From assembly GCA_965247665.1 (NCBI GenBank), contig CBDFHH010000001.1:124001-188000 (forward strand): a stretch of 64,000 nt of DNA. The letters run 5' to 3'. Every line of letters starts with the position of its first letter. Positions within the stretch are counted from its first letter, which is position 1. Of the stretch, positions 18,342 through 26,061 are shown piece by piece. A program made the translations under genes and the position numbers. The DNA comes from CAUZWH01 sp965247665 (GTDB taxonomy: Bacteria > Pseudomonadota > Alphaproteobacteria > SHVV01). Below the pieces are notes generated by a model. The model did no database searches. It was not told the DNA's origin and was given only the letters and a program-made list of their open reading frames with translations.

Positions 18342-19420
18342 TCGGCCGCACCCCCGCCGGTCGCCGGCCGGGCGTCAGGGTGGCGTCGTGCGATCACCCA
18401 GTTGCGCACGAACGGCACGATCCCTTTGGGGATAAACAATGTGAAAACAATAAAGATAATCCCGAGCACGATGTTGGAATCGAGCAGGTCCTTGAACTCG
18501 AGGCGCCAGCCCAGGATCGTCAGGCCGGCTTTGATCTCGCTGGTCGCCGCGGTGCCGAGCTGAGTGATGAGATACTGGATCGCGACCGCGGCGAGCATCG
18601 GGCCGACCAGGGTGCCGAGCCCTCCGACCATCACCCACACGATGATTTGGGCGGTGAAGAAGATGTTGAACACCACCGGGCTGACGAACCCACCCCAAGT
18701 TGCGTAGAGCACACCGGCGAGTCCGGCGATTCCGGCGCCGACGACATAGAGCGCTAGCTTGTAGGCGCGCGTGTCGTAGCCGATCAGCTCTGTGCGCGGC
18801 TCGTTTTCGCGGATCGACACGGCGACGCGGCCGAAGCGGGTTTCCAGCAACCAGCGAATCCCGAAATAGGTCAGGAACATCACGATGATTGCCAGGTAAT
18901 ACTTGCCCTCGAAGCCAAGCCGGGCGCCGGCATCGCCCGGAACGTTGATCGATGGCAGGCCGGGAATGCCGTTGTAGCCACCGATCGGCGACTTACCGAT
19001 GCGCCATTGGCCACCCGAGGTGCTGACGATCAAATGATAGAAGATCAGCGAAACGGTGAGCGTAATGACGGCGAGGTAGATATCGCTGATCCGGCCGTAA
19101 AACATGAAGTAGCCGAGCAGCGCGGCAAACACCATCGGCACCAATACACCGACGAGAATCGGAATCGTACTCTCACCAATGTTGAGAATGGTGATTGCAT
19201 AGGCGTAGCCGCCAATACCGAAGAATACCGATTGCCCCAAGCTCAAAATGCCGCCGAACCCCCACACCAGCGCCAGCGATAGCGCCAGTATGGCCATCAC
19301 CGCGAAAACCGTGAGGTCGTTGATGACGTAAAGTTCGGTCACCTCGGGAACAATGAACAGGAACACAAGCATCAGCCCGAACATAATGATCAGGCTTGGG
19401 CGCTGCTTGAGCGCGCTCAC
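18338..19420 (-). CDS. ABC transporter permease, LivM/UrtC type
   Basis: A 360-residue polytopic membrane protein of the LivM/UrtC family. Hydrophobic segments run throughout, for example FAVMAILALSLALVWGFGG and IFYHLIVSTSGGQWR, with the family motif GFGGILSLGQSVFFGIGGYA. The cytoplasmic EAA-like loop is ENEPRTELIGYDTRAYK. The long GGQWRIGKSPIGGYNGIPG loop with a following soluble segment resembles UrtC. It starts with a GTG overlapping the previous stop (GTGA), indicating tight coupling with the LivH-type permease. Confidence 0.9.
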   Translation of the reverse strand: MSALKQRPSLIIMFGLMLVFLFIVPEVTELYVINDLTVFAVMAILALSLALVWGFGGILSLGQSVFFGIGGYAYAITILNIGESTIPILVGVLVPMVFAALLGYFMFYGRISDIYLAVITLTVSLIFYHLIVSTSGGQWRIGKSPIGGYNGIPGLPSINVPGDAGARLGFEGKYYLAIIVMFLTYFGIRWLLETRFGRVAVSIRENEPRTELIGYDTRAYKLALYVVGAGIAGLAGVLYATWGGFVSPVVFNIFFTAQIIVWVMVGGLGTLVGPMLAAVAIQYLITQLGTAATSEIKAGLTILGWRLEFKDLLDSNIVLGIIFIVFTLFIPKGIVPFVRNWVIARRHPDARPATGGGAAE

Positions 19421-20283
19421 AGGCCCCTCCGGAAAAATCGGCCAGTGATTCCCTCGGGTAGCAGACGCAATAGCACAATCGCCGCCACCAGCAGGGCAAC
19501 CTCGCCAACCACCGGCGTGGTCGCGAACGCAACGAACTGGCTGATTGAGCCGAACAGGCCCGAGGCCGACATCGTGCCCGACAGCGCCACCGCCCCGCCG
19601 CCAATCACCGTGATGAACGCGCGTGCGATATAGCTGAAACCGATAACCGGGCTGACGCTGACCAGCGGCGTCAACACGGCCCCGGCCAGTCCACTGAGCG
19701 CCGAGCCAATAAAAAACGTGACTGCGTAGACCTGCCCGGTGTTTACGCCAAGCGCGGCTGCCATCGCTGGGTTCTGCATGGTGCCGCGGGCGAGCAGGCC
19801 GAAGCGCGTATAGCGCAAGCCGATATAAACCCCCGCCACAATTGCCGCCGTCACCGCGATCACGAAGAGGGTGTAGCCGCTCTCAGTGTAGTCGCCGATC
19901 GCGATGCTGCCCAGCGGCGCTTGCATGCTCGATTGGTAGTAGCCGACCGTCACCGACGCGACGCCGATCATCAACAGGCTCAAGCCCCAGGTCGCGAGCA
20001 CGGTCTCGAAGATGCGGCCATAGAGCGGCCGTATGATCAACCGCTCGATCACCACCCCGAACACCCCGACCACCATTGGCGCGGCGACAAACATCGCGAG
20101 CCAGAGATTCATCCCGGCGTTGAACAGCAGCAGCGTCGTGAAACCGCCCATCATCAGGAATTCGCCATGAGCGAAATTGATGACCCGCATCATGCCGAAG
20201 ATGATCGCCAAGCCGAGGCTGATCAGCGCCAGACTGGCGATGGCGAACAAGACCTGGATAAGGATGACGGCGGCGAAGTCCAT
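19417..20283 (-). CDS. ABC transporter permease, LivH/UrtB type
   Basis: A 288-residue membrane permease with about eight hydrophobic segments. Motifs include GLAIIFGMMRVINFAHGEF near the N-terminus and the loop TRFGLLARGTMQNPAMAAALGV. The ATG at 20283 (MDFAAVILIQ) is preferred; a GTG at 20304 would add seven residues and neither start has a strong ribosome site. It follows the binding-protein gene after a 115-bp gap that holds a hairpin. The permease pairs with the next gene to form the transmembrane channel. Confidence 0.9.
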   Translation of the reverse strand: MDFAAVILIQVLFAIASLALISLGLAIIFGMMRVINFAHGEFLMMGGFTTLLLFNAGMNLWLAMFVAAPMVVGVFGVVIERLIIRPLYGRIFETVLATWGLSLLMIGVASVTVGYYQSSMQAPLGSIAIGDYTESGYTLFVIAVTAAIVAGVYIGLRYTRFGLLARGTMQNPAMAAALGVNTGQVYAVTFFIGSALSGLAGAVLTPLVSVSPVIGFSYIARAFITVIGGGAVALSGTMSASGLFGSISQFVAFATTPVVGEVALLVAAIVLLRLLPEGITGRFFRRGL

Positions 20284-20347
20284 TTTTCGCTCTATAGCCA
20301 CCAACTTGGCTGGCGCGGGTCACGCGAGCCAACAACCGGCAGAAAAC

Positions 20348-20375
20348 ACATCCCCTCCCGCGAGGGACGGGATGT
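20348..20375 (-). promoter_or_regulatory. Intercistronic hairpin between binding protein and permease
   Basis: Inverted repeat with perfect 7-bp outer arms (ACATCCC/GGGATGT) and further internal pairing (CCC/GGG). It sits in the gap between the substrate-binding protein gene and the four downstream transporter genes. Hairpins in this place commonly stabilise or partly terminate the message so that binding protein exceeds membrane components. No T-tract follows, so a processing/stabilising role is more likely than full termination. Confidence 0.5.
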
Positions 20376-20398
20376 TGATCGTTCAGTATTGCGCGGAC

Positions 20399-21628
20399 CT
20401 AGATCTTGGGCTCGAACTGCATACTGATATTTGGGTTCTTCTGCAGGTCGCACTGGCCGCCGGGATTGGCTGGGGCGACATTATCGAACTTCTGGATCAG
20501 TTTGAGATCCTGGTTCTGCACTTCCCACAGATACATGTTGAAGTTCGCGTGGTGGGTCACGGGATCAATCGAAATGCGGCCACTCGGTCCGTCGATCGAA
20601 ATGCCGGATTCGAGCGCCTCGATCACGGCTTCGCGTTTGGTCGTACCCGCTTTCTTGACGCCTTCGACGTAGACCGAGAACCCCTGATATGAGTTGCCGG
20701 AGAGATCGCCGAGGTAGCCATAGTCGGTACCGAATTTCTTGCGGAACCGGGCGAGAAACGCCTTGTTGGCGGGTGTATCGATCTCGTCGACATAGTTGTA
20801 GCAGATCACCACGCCATCGCCGACGTCCTTGGGCAGGCGGAAGTGCTCACCGACTTCGCCAAAGGTTTGTGAACCCAAACCGATCTGACCCTTCAACCCC
20901 GATGCCGCCCATTGCACGTAGAACGGATCCGAGGCGATCAAGCTGGTGATCACGAAATCCGGCTTGGCCGCCTGGATTTTTTGAATGGTCGGGCCGAATT
21001 GATTCGCGCCGATCGGGTGGAACTCATGCCCGATGACTTCGCCGCCATTCTCTTTGCAAAGCTTGGCCGCCCATTTGTGAGAGATGTGGCCGAAATTGTA
21101 GTCCACGCCCACGTAGTAGCACTTGGGTCCGAATTCCTTGATCAGGTGCGGCACCAGCTTGGCCAGCAGCTGCCCCGGGGTGGTGCCCGTGATAAAGGCG
21201 TTGCGATCGCAGACGCCCCCTTCGTAGGGCATATTGTAGAAATACAGCAGTTTGGCGTCGTGGAATTTCGGCCGGATGATTTCGCGCGACGAACTGGTCA
21301 TGCCGCCAAACACGACATCGAGCTTGTCCTTGAGGATCATCTGGTCGGCGAACTGGGCATAGAGCTGGTTGTTGGCTTGTGTGTCGTAGGTAATGAATTC
21401 AATCTGCCTGCCGATCAAACCGCCGCTGCCGTTGACCTCTTCCCGTGCCAGGTCGAGGCAACGCTTCTTGTTCACGCCGAAGATGGCGAGCGGACCGGTG
21501 AGATCGAGCGCGACGCCGATTCGAATCGCATCAGCTGCTTTTGACCTGCTGGTGATGATGAATGGTGATGACAACACCGCGGCGCTGGCAGCGGCACCCT
21601 TCAATACGTCACGACGTTTGATGCTCAT
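20399..21628 (-). CDS. ABC transporter substrate-binding protein, urea/amide (UrtA/FmdD) type
   Basis: A 409-residue periplasmic binding protein with a Tat-type signal (SIKRRDVLKGAAASAAVL). The type I periplasmic fold begins at IRIGVALDLTGPLAIFG. Stretches such as GGMTSSSREIIRPKFHDAK, YYVGVDYNFGHISHKW and LIASDPFYVQW resemble UrtA/amide-binding proteins more than LivJ. It is the first gene of the operon, directly upstream of the permeases. Neighbouring DUF1989, amidase and HyuAB genes make urea, a short amide or a ureide the best substrate guesses. Confidence 0.88.
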   Translation of the reverse strand: MSIKRRDVLKGAAASAAVLSSPFIITSRSKAADAIRIGVALDLTGPLAIFGVNKKRCLDLAREEVNGSGGLIGRQIEFITYDTQANNQLYAQFADQMILKDKLDVVFGGMTSSSREIIRPKFHDAKLLYFYNMPYEGGVCDRNAFITGTTPGQLLAKLVPHLIKEFGPKCYYVGVDYNFGHISHKWAAKLCKENGGEVIGHEFHPIGANQFGPTIQKIQAAKPDFVITSLIASDPFYVQWAASGLKGQIGLGSQTFGEVGEHFRLPKDVGDGVVICYNYVDEIDTPANKAFLARFRKKFGTDYGYLGDLSGNSYQGFSVYVEGVKKAGTTKREAVIEALESGISIDGPSGRISIDPVTHHANFNMYLWEVQNQDLKLIQKFDNVAPANPGGQCDLQKNPNISMQFEPKI

Positions 21629-21772
21629 ACCAAACCTCTCCCTGTGAATTCCTCGTTCAAGCGCAACGTTGGCTCAACACTTGCTCCTTATTCTCCATAG
21701 CTAGCAGCAAACTACAATCGTTCGCCTCCGGCCACGCGCCTCGAAATCCCCTGATCCGAACGGGTCGCCTGG

Positions 21773-22201
21773 TCAGCCCTCCCGGAACCAGGCCCGGGCA
21801 TCGTCGGCTGAGGAAAAGTCTGCCGATTCGTACGGCTCATTGGCGCCGGTCGTTGGCGGGCAGTAGGTCATCCCGTTCGCGACCCGGGCGAATTTCGTGA
21901 TCCCGGCCTCGATATAGGCCGGTACGATTTCGGCCTGTCGCCATTCTTCGGTCTCGTGGTTGACCTGGAAACGGAAGCCGTTGACGTCAATGAGTAGATG
22001 TTTGGCCTGATACTCATTGGCATAGCGGCCAAGCAGACGCAGCGCTTCCTTGAAATCGTCAAAACTCATCTGCGAGGTTGCCTCCCGCCATTCGATGGAG
22101 ATGGCGGCCGTATCGCGCTCGTGGCCGATAACCCAATATTCGTCTCGTGCAGCACCATTGCGCAATCCTCCTTCGTCGCGCGTAGGCGCTCGCAGGCCCA
22201 C
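21773..22201 (-). CDS. Conserved hypothetical protein, STAS/SpoIIAA-like; start uncertain
   Basis: A small soluble protein of up to 142 residues with no motif I can name. The alternating pattern (AISIEWREATSQMSFDDFKEAL, HLLIDVNGFRFQV, and the end DDARAWFREG) resembles SpoIIAA/STAS-like folds. The 5' end is odd: a strong ribosome site (GGAGGA, 22166-22171) precedes an ATG at 22158 that is out of frame with the conserved part. The only in-frame start is a GTG at 22201 with no such site. A one-base indel near the start would explain this. It lies between the transporter and the SDR gene on the same strand. Confidence 0.5.
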   Translation of the reverse strand: MGLRAPTRDEGGLRNGAARDEYWVIGHERDTAAISIEWREATSQMSFDDFKEALRLLGRYANEYQAKHLLIDVNGFRFQVNHETEEWRQAEIVPAYIEAGITKFARVANGMTYCPPTTGANEPYESADFSSADDARAWFREG

Positions 22202-22217
22202 GACAGCAGTCGCTGAA

Positions 22218-22961
22218 CTACATCACCATACCGCCGTCAATTAGATGCACGGCGCCTGTGGTGTACGCGGATTCATCGCCGGCGAGATAAACCGCAAGCG
22301 CCGCGACCTCTTCCGGCGTGCCAATCCGTCCCATCGGCTGGCGGGCGAGAAAGTCGCGTTTCGCCTGCGCCGGATCGTCGGCCGCGGCGACGCGGTCTTC
22401 CCATGATGGCGTGTGAACCGTTGCCGGGCAGATCGCGTTGCAGCGGATCCCGCGGGCCACATAGTCGGCCGCGACCGATTTCGTAAGGCCAATCACCGCG
22501 CCCTTGGTCGCGCCATAGGCGAAGCGGTTGGGCACGCCCTTGATACTCGAGACGACCGAGGCAACGTTGATGATGCTGCCGCCGCCGGTATCGATCATTG
22601 CTGGCAGAAACGCACGGATCATCTTGAACATCGAGCGGACGTTGAGCTTGAAGGAGAAGTCCCACACCTGATCGCTCGTCTCCAGCACCGTGCCGTGATG
22701 CACGTAGCCGGAGCAATTGAACAGGATGTCGATCGCGCCAAGATCGTCCGCCATCGCAGTGATTTCGTCATCGCTGAGAACGTCGAGGACCGGGGTATGC
22801 AGGTGCGGCGCTTCCTCGGCCAGCACCGCGAGCTTGGCGGCATCCGCGTCGGTCGCCCATACCTCTGCGCCTTCGGCGGCGAAGCCGAGCGCTGTGGCGC
22901 GCCCGATCCCCTGGCCGGCGGCGGTCAGCAGCGCGCGCTTACCCTTGAGCCGGTCCGCCAC
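22218..22961 (-). CDS. Short-chain dehydrogenase/reductase (SDR)
   Basis: A 247-residue NAD(P)-dependent oxidoreductase. It has the Rossmann glycine motif TAAGQGIGRA, NVASV (catalytic Ser region), YGATK (YxxxK: Tyr/Lys pair), and a typical C-terminus YTTGAVHLIDGGMVM. The order and spacing resemble the DHRS6/3-hydroxybutyrate dehydrogenase type 2 branch. I chose the GTG at 22961, which has GGAGG eight bases upstream; an upstream ATG would overlap the DUF1989 gene. It is downstream of DUF1989 and probably in the same operon. Substrate unknown. Confidence 0.87.
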   Translation of the reverse strand: MADRLKGKRALLTAAGQGIGRATALGFAAEGAEVWATDADAAKLAVLAEEAPHLHTPVLDVLSDDEITAMADDLGAIDILFNCSGYVHHGTVLETSDQVWDFSFKLNVRSMFKMIRAFLPAMIDTGGGSIINVASVVSSIKGVPNRFAYGATKGAVIGLTKSVAADYVARGIRCNAICPATVHTPSWEDRVAAADDPAQAKRDFLARQPMGRIGTPEEVAALAVYLAGDESAYTTGAVHLIDGGMVM

Positions 22962-22983
22962 GCCTTTGCCTCCGCGTTCCGGA

Positions 22984-23610
22984 TCAGTCTTCGGCAAACA
23001 CCGTGATCCCCAGTGGTTTGGGCCGTCCGTCATTGGTCGCGTTGGCGTCGGCCGGGCAGGCCGAGACCGCGGCCAGCACGTCCATTTCGGCACGCATGTC
23101 GATGTGGTCGCCTTTCATCGCCGTCGGCGGGCTGATCTTGAAGGTGCCGTCAGGATTGACGTGCACATTCATGAACACGTTGAAGATATCGATGATGTCG
23201 TCACCGGTGATGCCGTAGGGCGCCACCGCCTCGGTAATGTTCTCCTGGCAGGAGCGATGGTCGGTGTCGCCGTCGCGCATTTCGAGCAGCCGCTTGCTGC
23301 AGCGCCCGCCCATGTTCGACCAATGGTTCTTCACTGTATCGTCGACCACCGTGAACATGATGTTTTCGCGCGGCGGTTTGGAATAGAAATATCTGAAGCA
23401 TTTGCCGTTGCCATCGCCCAGCATGACGTTGAGGGCCCAACTCTGGCCGACATGGAAGGCCTCCTTGTGGTCGTGCAGGTTGAAGAACGCGCAATCGCCC
23501 ACCTGTTTGTCCTCGACCAGGTGAATCCGCAGAATCTGACCCTTCATCACCTCGACGGCGCGGCCTTCGCGGGCCGGAATGATGAAGTCGTGTACGGTGC
23601 GTCGCGCCAT
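22984..23610 (-). CDS. DUF1989 (urea carboxylase-associated) family protein
   Basis: A 208-residue member of DUF1989, found beside urea carboxylase/allophanate hydrolase and related amide-degrading genes. Recognisable stretches are FIIPAREGRAVEVMKGQ near the N-terminus, GDCAFFNLHDHKE, DDTVKNHWSNMGGRCS, GDTDHRSCQEN, and the C-terminal FMNVHVNPDGTF. Conserved His and Cys residues suggest a metal site, but the reaction is not established. The ATG at 23610 has GGGAGAGG upstream; an earlier ATG at 23655 lacks one. No urea carboxylase gene is present in the window, so the protein serves another amide route or one encoded elsewhere. Confidence 0.85.
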   Translation of the reverse strand: MARRTVHDFIIPAREGRAVEVMKGQILRIHLVEDKQVGDCAFFNLHDHKEAFHVGQSWALNVMLGDGNGKCFRYFYSKPPRENIMFTVVDDTVKNHWSNMGGRCSKRLLEMRDGDTDHRSCQENITEAVAPYGITGDDIIDIFNVFMNVHVNPDGTFKISPPTAMKGDHIDMRAEMDVLAAVSACPADANATNDGRPKPLGITVFAED

Positions 23611-23734
23611 CTGCCTCTCCCTCACAGCTAACTCTCGTTTCGTCTGCGCCACCATACAACGGCGGAGCGCCGTAACTCATCTGCGATGGACTAGGATGTT
23701 GTTCGTTGCTTCGGTTTGCTAGCGCATTTTCTGA

Positions 23735-24078
23735 TCACTTGTGGTCATATCCTGCGGCGGCGAAGTAGTTTTGGCACTCGGCCGAGGTGAAGATGTCTGT
23801 GGTTTGGGCGATGGCCTCCCAGAGTTCTGTGACGGTACGGGCGGCCCGGCGCTTGAGGTAGGCCTTGAACTTGGAGAAGGCCATCTCGATCGGGTTGAAG
23901 TCGGGGCTGTGGGGCGGCAGGAAGCGCAGCTCGGCGCCGGCTTGATGAATGGCGTCGCGGACGCCGGCGCTGCAGACGGGGCGATCCCAAAGCGCTTTGC
24001 CGCTCCCCGTCGCAACATCCCGCCATCCACCGCCACCACCACCCGGCGACGCAAATCATTCGAAAGAGGTTGCGTCAT
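23735..24078 (-). pseudogene. Internally deleted IS630-family transposase
   Basis: The N-terminus of an IS630 transposase (MTQPLSNDLRRRVV, AAKRFGI; start 24078) is joined out of frame to its C-terminal third. The C-terminal part reads VRDAIHQAGAELRFLPPHS, then DFNPIEMAFSKFKAYLKRRA and ends GYDHK at 23735. The middle, including the first catalytic Asp residues, is missing. About 115 residues remain of a normal 330-350. The element is dead and could only move if a full copy acted on its ends, which I could not identify. Confidence 0.75.
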
Positions 24079-24339
24079 ACAGGCTGGCCTCCTTCACCAG
24101 CACGCATCTTGAATCACAGACACAACCAATTGAAAATACAAAAGATTCTATCAGATCGGAAAATGCTCTAAGTTCGACAGCCAACCGTCTATCAGCGCAC
24201 GAACCGGATATCACTAGCGTTGCACTGATCCGCCTGAATCCCGACATCGCCGCCAATCCTACCCGCGCGGAAGACGTGCTCTACCGCCTGCGCGCTATCG
24301 TCATGAGCGCTCTCGTTCGGACGGGCTCGTGAAGGCCAC

Positions 24340-24640
24340 GAGGAATTGACTGCGTGGGCGCAGGCGGCCATGGCCGATGCGAACTATTTCGACCGGGTCC
24401 GCGAAGCCGGTCGGCGGTGAGCGGGAAACCGGTCGTCCTGCGCGAGACGGCGCGGCGCGATGTCGATGAGGCGGTCGAGCATTATCTGGCCGAGGCGGGA
24501 TCAGCGGTGCGCCAGCCTTAATCGACGCTCTGGAAGACGCCCGCCGCCAAGTCGGTGAACAGCCGGGGATCGACTCGCGACGCTGTGCGCAAGAGTTGGG
24601 TATTCCCGGCCTGCGCTTCCGGTCGGCCGGAAAGTTTATT
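24340..24640 (+). pseudogene. Decayed ParD/ParE-like toxin-antitoxin pair
   Basis: The tail of a ribbon-helix-helix antitoxin (EELTAWAQAAMADANYFDRV, stop at 24418-24420) overlaps by GTGA the start of a RelE/ParE-family toxin. The toxin reads GKPVVLRETARRDVDEAVEH and stops at 24519 after 34 codons. The rest continues in another frame from 24521 (IDALEDARRQVGEQPGI, CAQELGIPGLRFRS). That is the ParE order (AxxDL/EYI-like helix, then ALE and LGIPGLR). The antitoxin N-terminus is lost and the toxin is frameshifted, so the module is inactive. Sequence upstream (24079-24339) contains only unassignable fragments. Confidence 0.55.
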
Positions 24641-24771
24641 CTCACCGAGCCTTCGAGATTCTCGTCCGGAAATGGCAAAGTCTTTGCCACGAATACTCTT
24701 TCTCCCGTTTACGGGCCGGTTTACGTTGCTCCGCGAATAGTTCGCGCCAACAGCCGGGAAAGGTGGATCGG

Positions 24772-26052
24772 ATGTTGCCATTCAAGCGCCTCGTTCCTGC
24801 CCTCGTGACGACCATCCTGCTGGGCGGGCTGGCCGTTGGCTGCGAGCCGTCGGAGAAGCAGGATGCGCGTGGCAGAGACACCGGGCCGAGGCCGGTCAAG
24901 ACGGTGGTCGTGAAGGCGAAGTCGGCGGAGATTCGGCGTGTCTATCCCGCGGTTATCCTGCCGGGGCGGGAGGTCGAGTTGTCGTTCCGGGTTTCCGGGC
25001 AAATCGTGGAGCTTCCGATCCGAGGAGCGTTGAGGGTCGAGAAAGGCGATGTTGTCGCGCAGCTCGATACGAGGGACTTCGAAACGGAGCTCGCGCGTCT
25101 AAAGAGCCAGCTCGCGCAGGCGAAGGCTCAGTTGCGGGCGCTGACCTCCGGCGCGCGGGCCGAGGATGTGGCCGCGCTGGAAGCGGAGGTCGCCGCCGCC
25201 CGGGCGGAGGCGGATGTTGCGGCGGCCCAGCTGGAACGGTCGCGCACTCTCTTCCGGCGCAACGTGGTCGCGAAGGCGAGGCTCGACAGCGACGCTACGA
25301 AGCTGAGAGTCGCCCAGGCGACCCTGGAGGCGAAAAGGCAGAATCTCATCAAGGGCCGATCCGGCGCCCGCGAAGAAGAGGTGGCCGCGCAGCAGGCGGC
25401 GATCGACGGACTTGAGTCGTCGGTCGCCACGGCAAGGGCCAATCTCGCGGACGCTACGTTGCGGGCACCGTTCGGCGGGATCATCGCGAGGCGCCTGGTG
25501 GAGAATTTCGCCAACGTCCAGGCGAAGGAGCCGATCGCCGTCCTGCACAAGCTGGACACGCTGGCACTCTCCTTCGATGTCCCGGGACCCGATGTGACGG
25601 AGCTTGCCGGCCGCGGCATCCTGTCGTCGGTGGTCGTGCTGAACAACCTCCCCGGGCGGGAGTTCGCGGCCAAGCTGGTGGAGTTCTCGACACAGGCCGA
25701 TCCGGCCACGCAAACCTATCGCGGCCGCGTGGCCATCGCCGTCCCGGGAGATACCGTCATTCTTCCCGGCATGGCGGGAAGCTTGGTCGTGACCGATACC
25801 GACGAGCAGCGGGCGGGTTATACGGTCCCGCTGACGGCGCTGGGTTCCGGAGCCAAAGGGACGCCCTTCGTCTGGGTGGTCGCCGGGGTGGAGAATCAAG
25901 TCTCGAAACGTGTTATCGAGCTGGGGGAAGTCAGCGGGGCCGTCGTCGCCGTCATCCAAGGATTAAACGAGGGCGATGTCGTGGTGACCGCCGGTGTCTC
26001 GGCCCTGCGGGAGGCGATGCGCGTCAAACCGATCGCGGCCATCGGAGAGTAA
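24772..26052 (+). CDS. RND efflux periplasmic adaptor (membrane fusion protein)
   Basis: A 426-residue HlyD/AcrA-type adaptor, probably a lipoprotein (signal ending GLAVGC). Order: signal, beta-barrel/lipoyl half (VELSFRVSGQIVELPI, GDVVAQLDTRDFE), alpha-helical hairpin rich in Ala/Arg/Glu (about 95-225), then second lipoyl half (ATLRAPFGGIIARR) and membrane-proximal domain. ATG 24772 has AAAGGTGG upstream; GTG 24763 is less likely. It is nine bases upstream of the RND pump and co-transcribed. It would bridge the pump to an outer-membrane channel, which is not encoded nearby. Confidence 0.92.
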   Translation: MLPFKRLVPALVTTILLGGLAVGCEPSEKQDARGRDTGPRPVKTVVVKAKSAEIRRVYPAVILPGREVELSFRVSGQIVELPIRGALRVEKGDVVAQLDTRDFETELARLKSQLAQAKAQLRALTSGARAEDVAALEAEVAAARAEADVAAAQLERSRTLFRRNVVAKARLDSDATKLRVAQATLEAKRQNLIKGRSGAREEEVAAQQAAIDGLESSVATARANLADATLRAPFGGIIARRLVENFANVQAKEPIAVLHKLDTLALSFDVPGPDVTELAGRGILSSVVVLNNLPGREFAAKLVEFSTQADPATQTYRGRVAIAVPGDTVILPGMAGSLVVTDTDEQRAGYTVPLTALGSGAKGTPFVWVVAGVENQVSKRVIELGEVSGAVVAVIQGLNEGDVVVTAGVSALREAMRVKPIAAIGE

Positions 26053-26061
26053 GGCGGGTCG

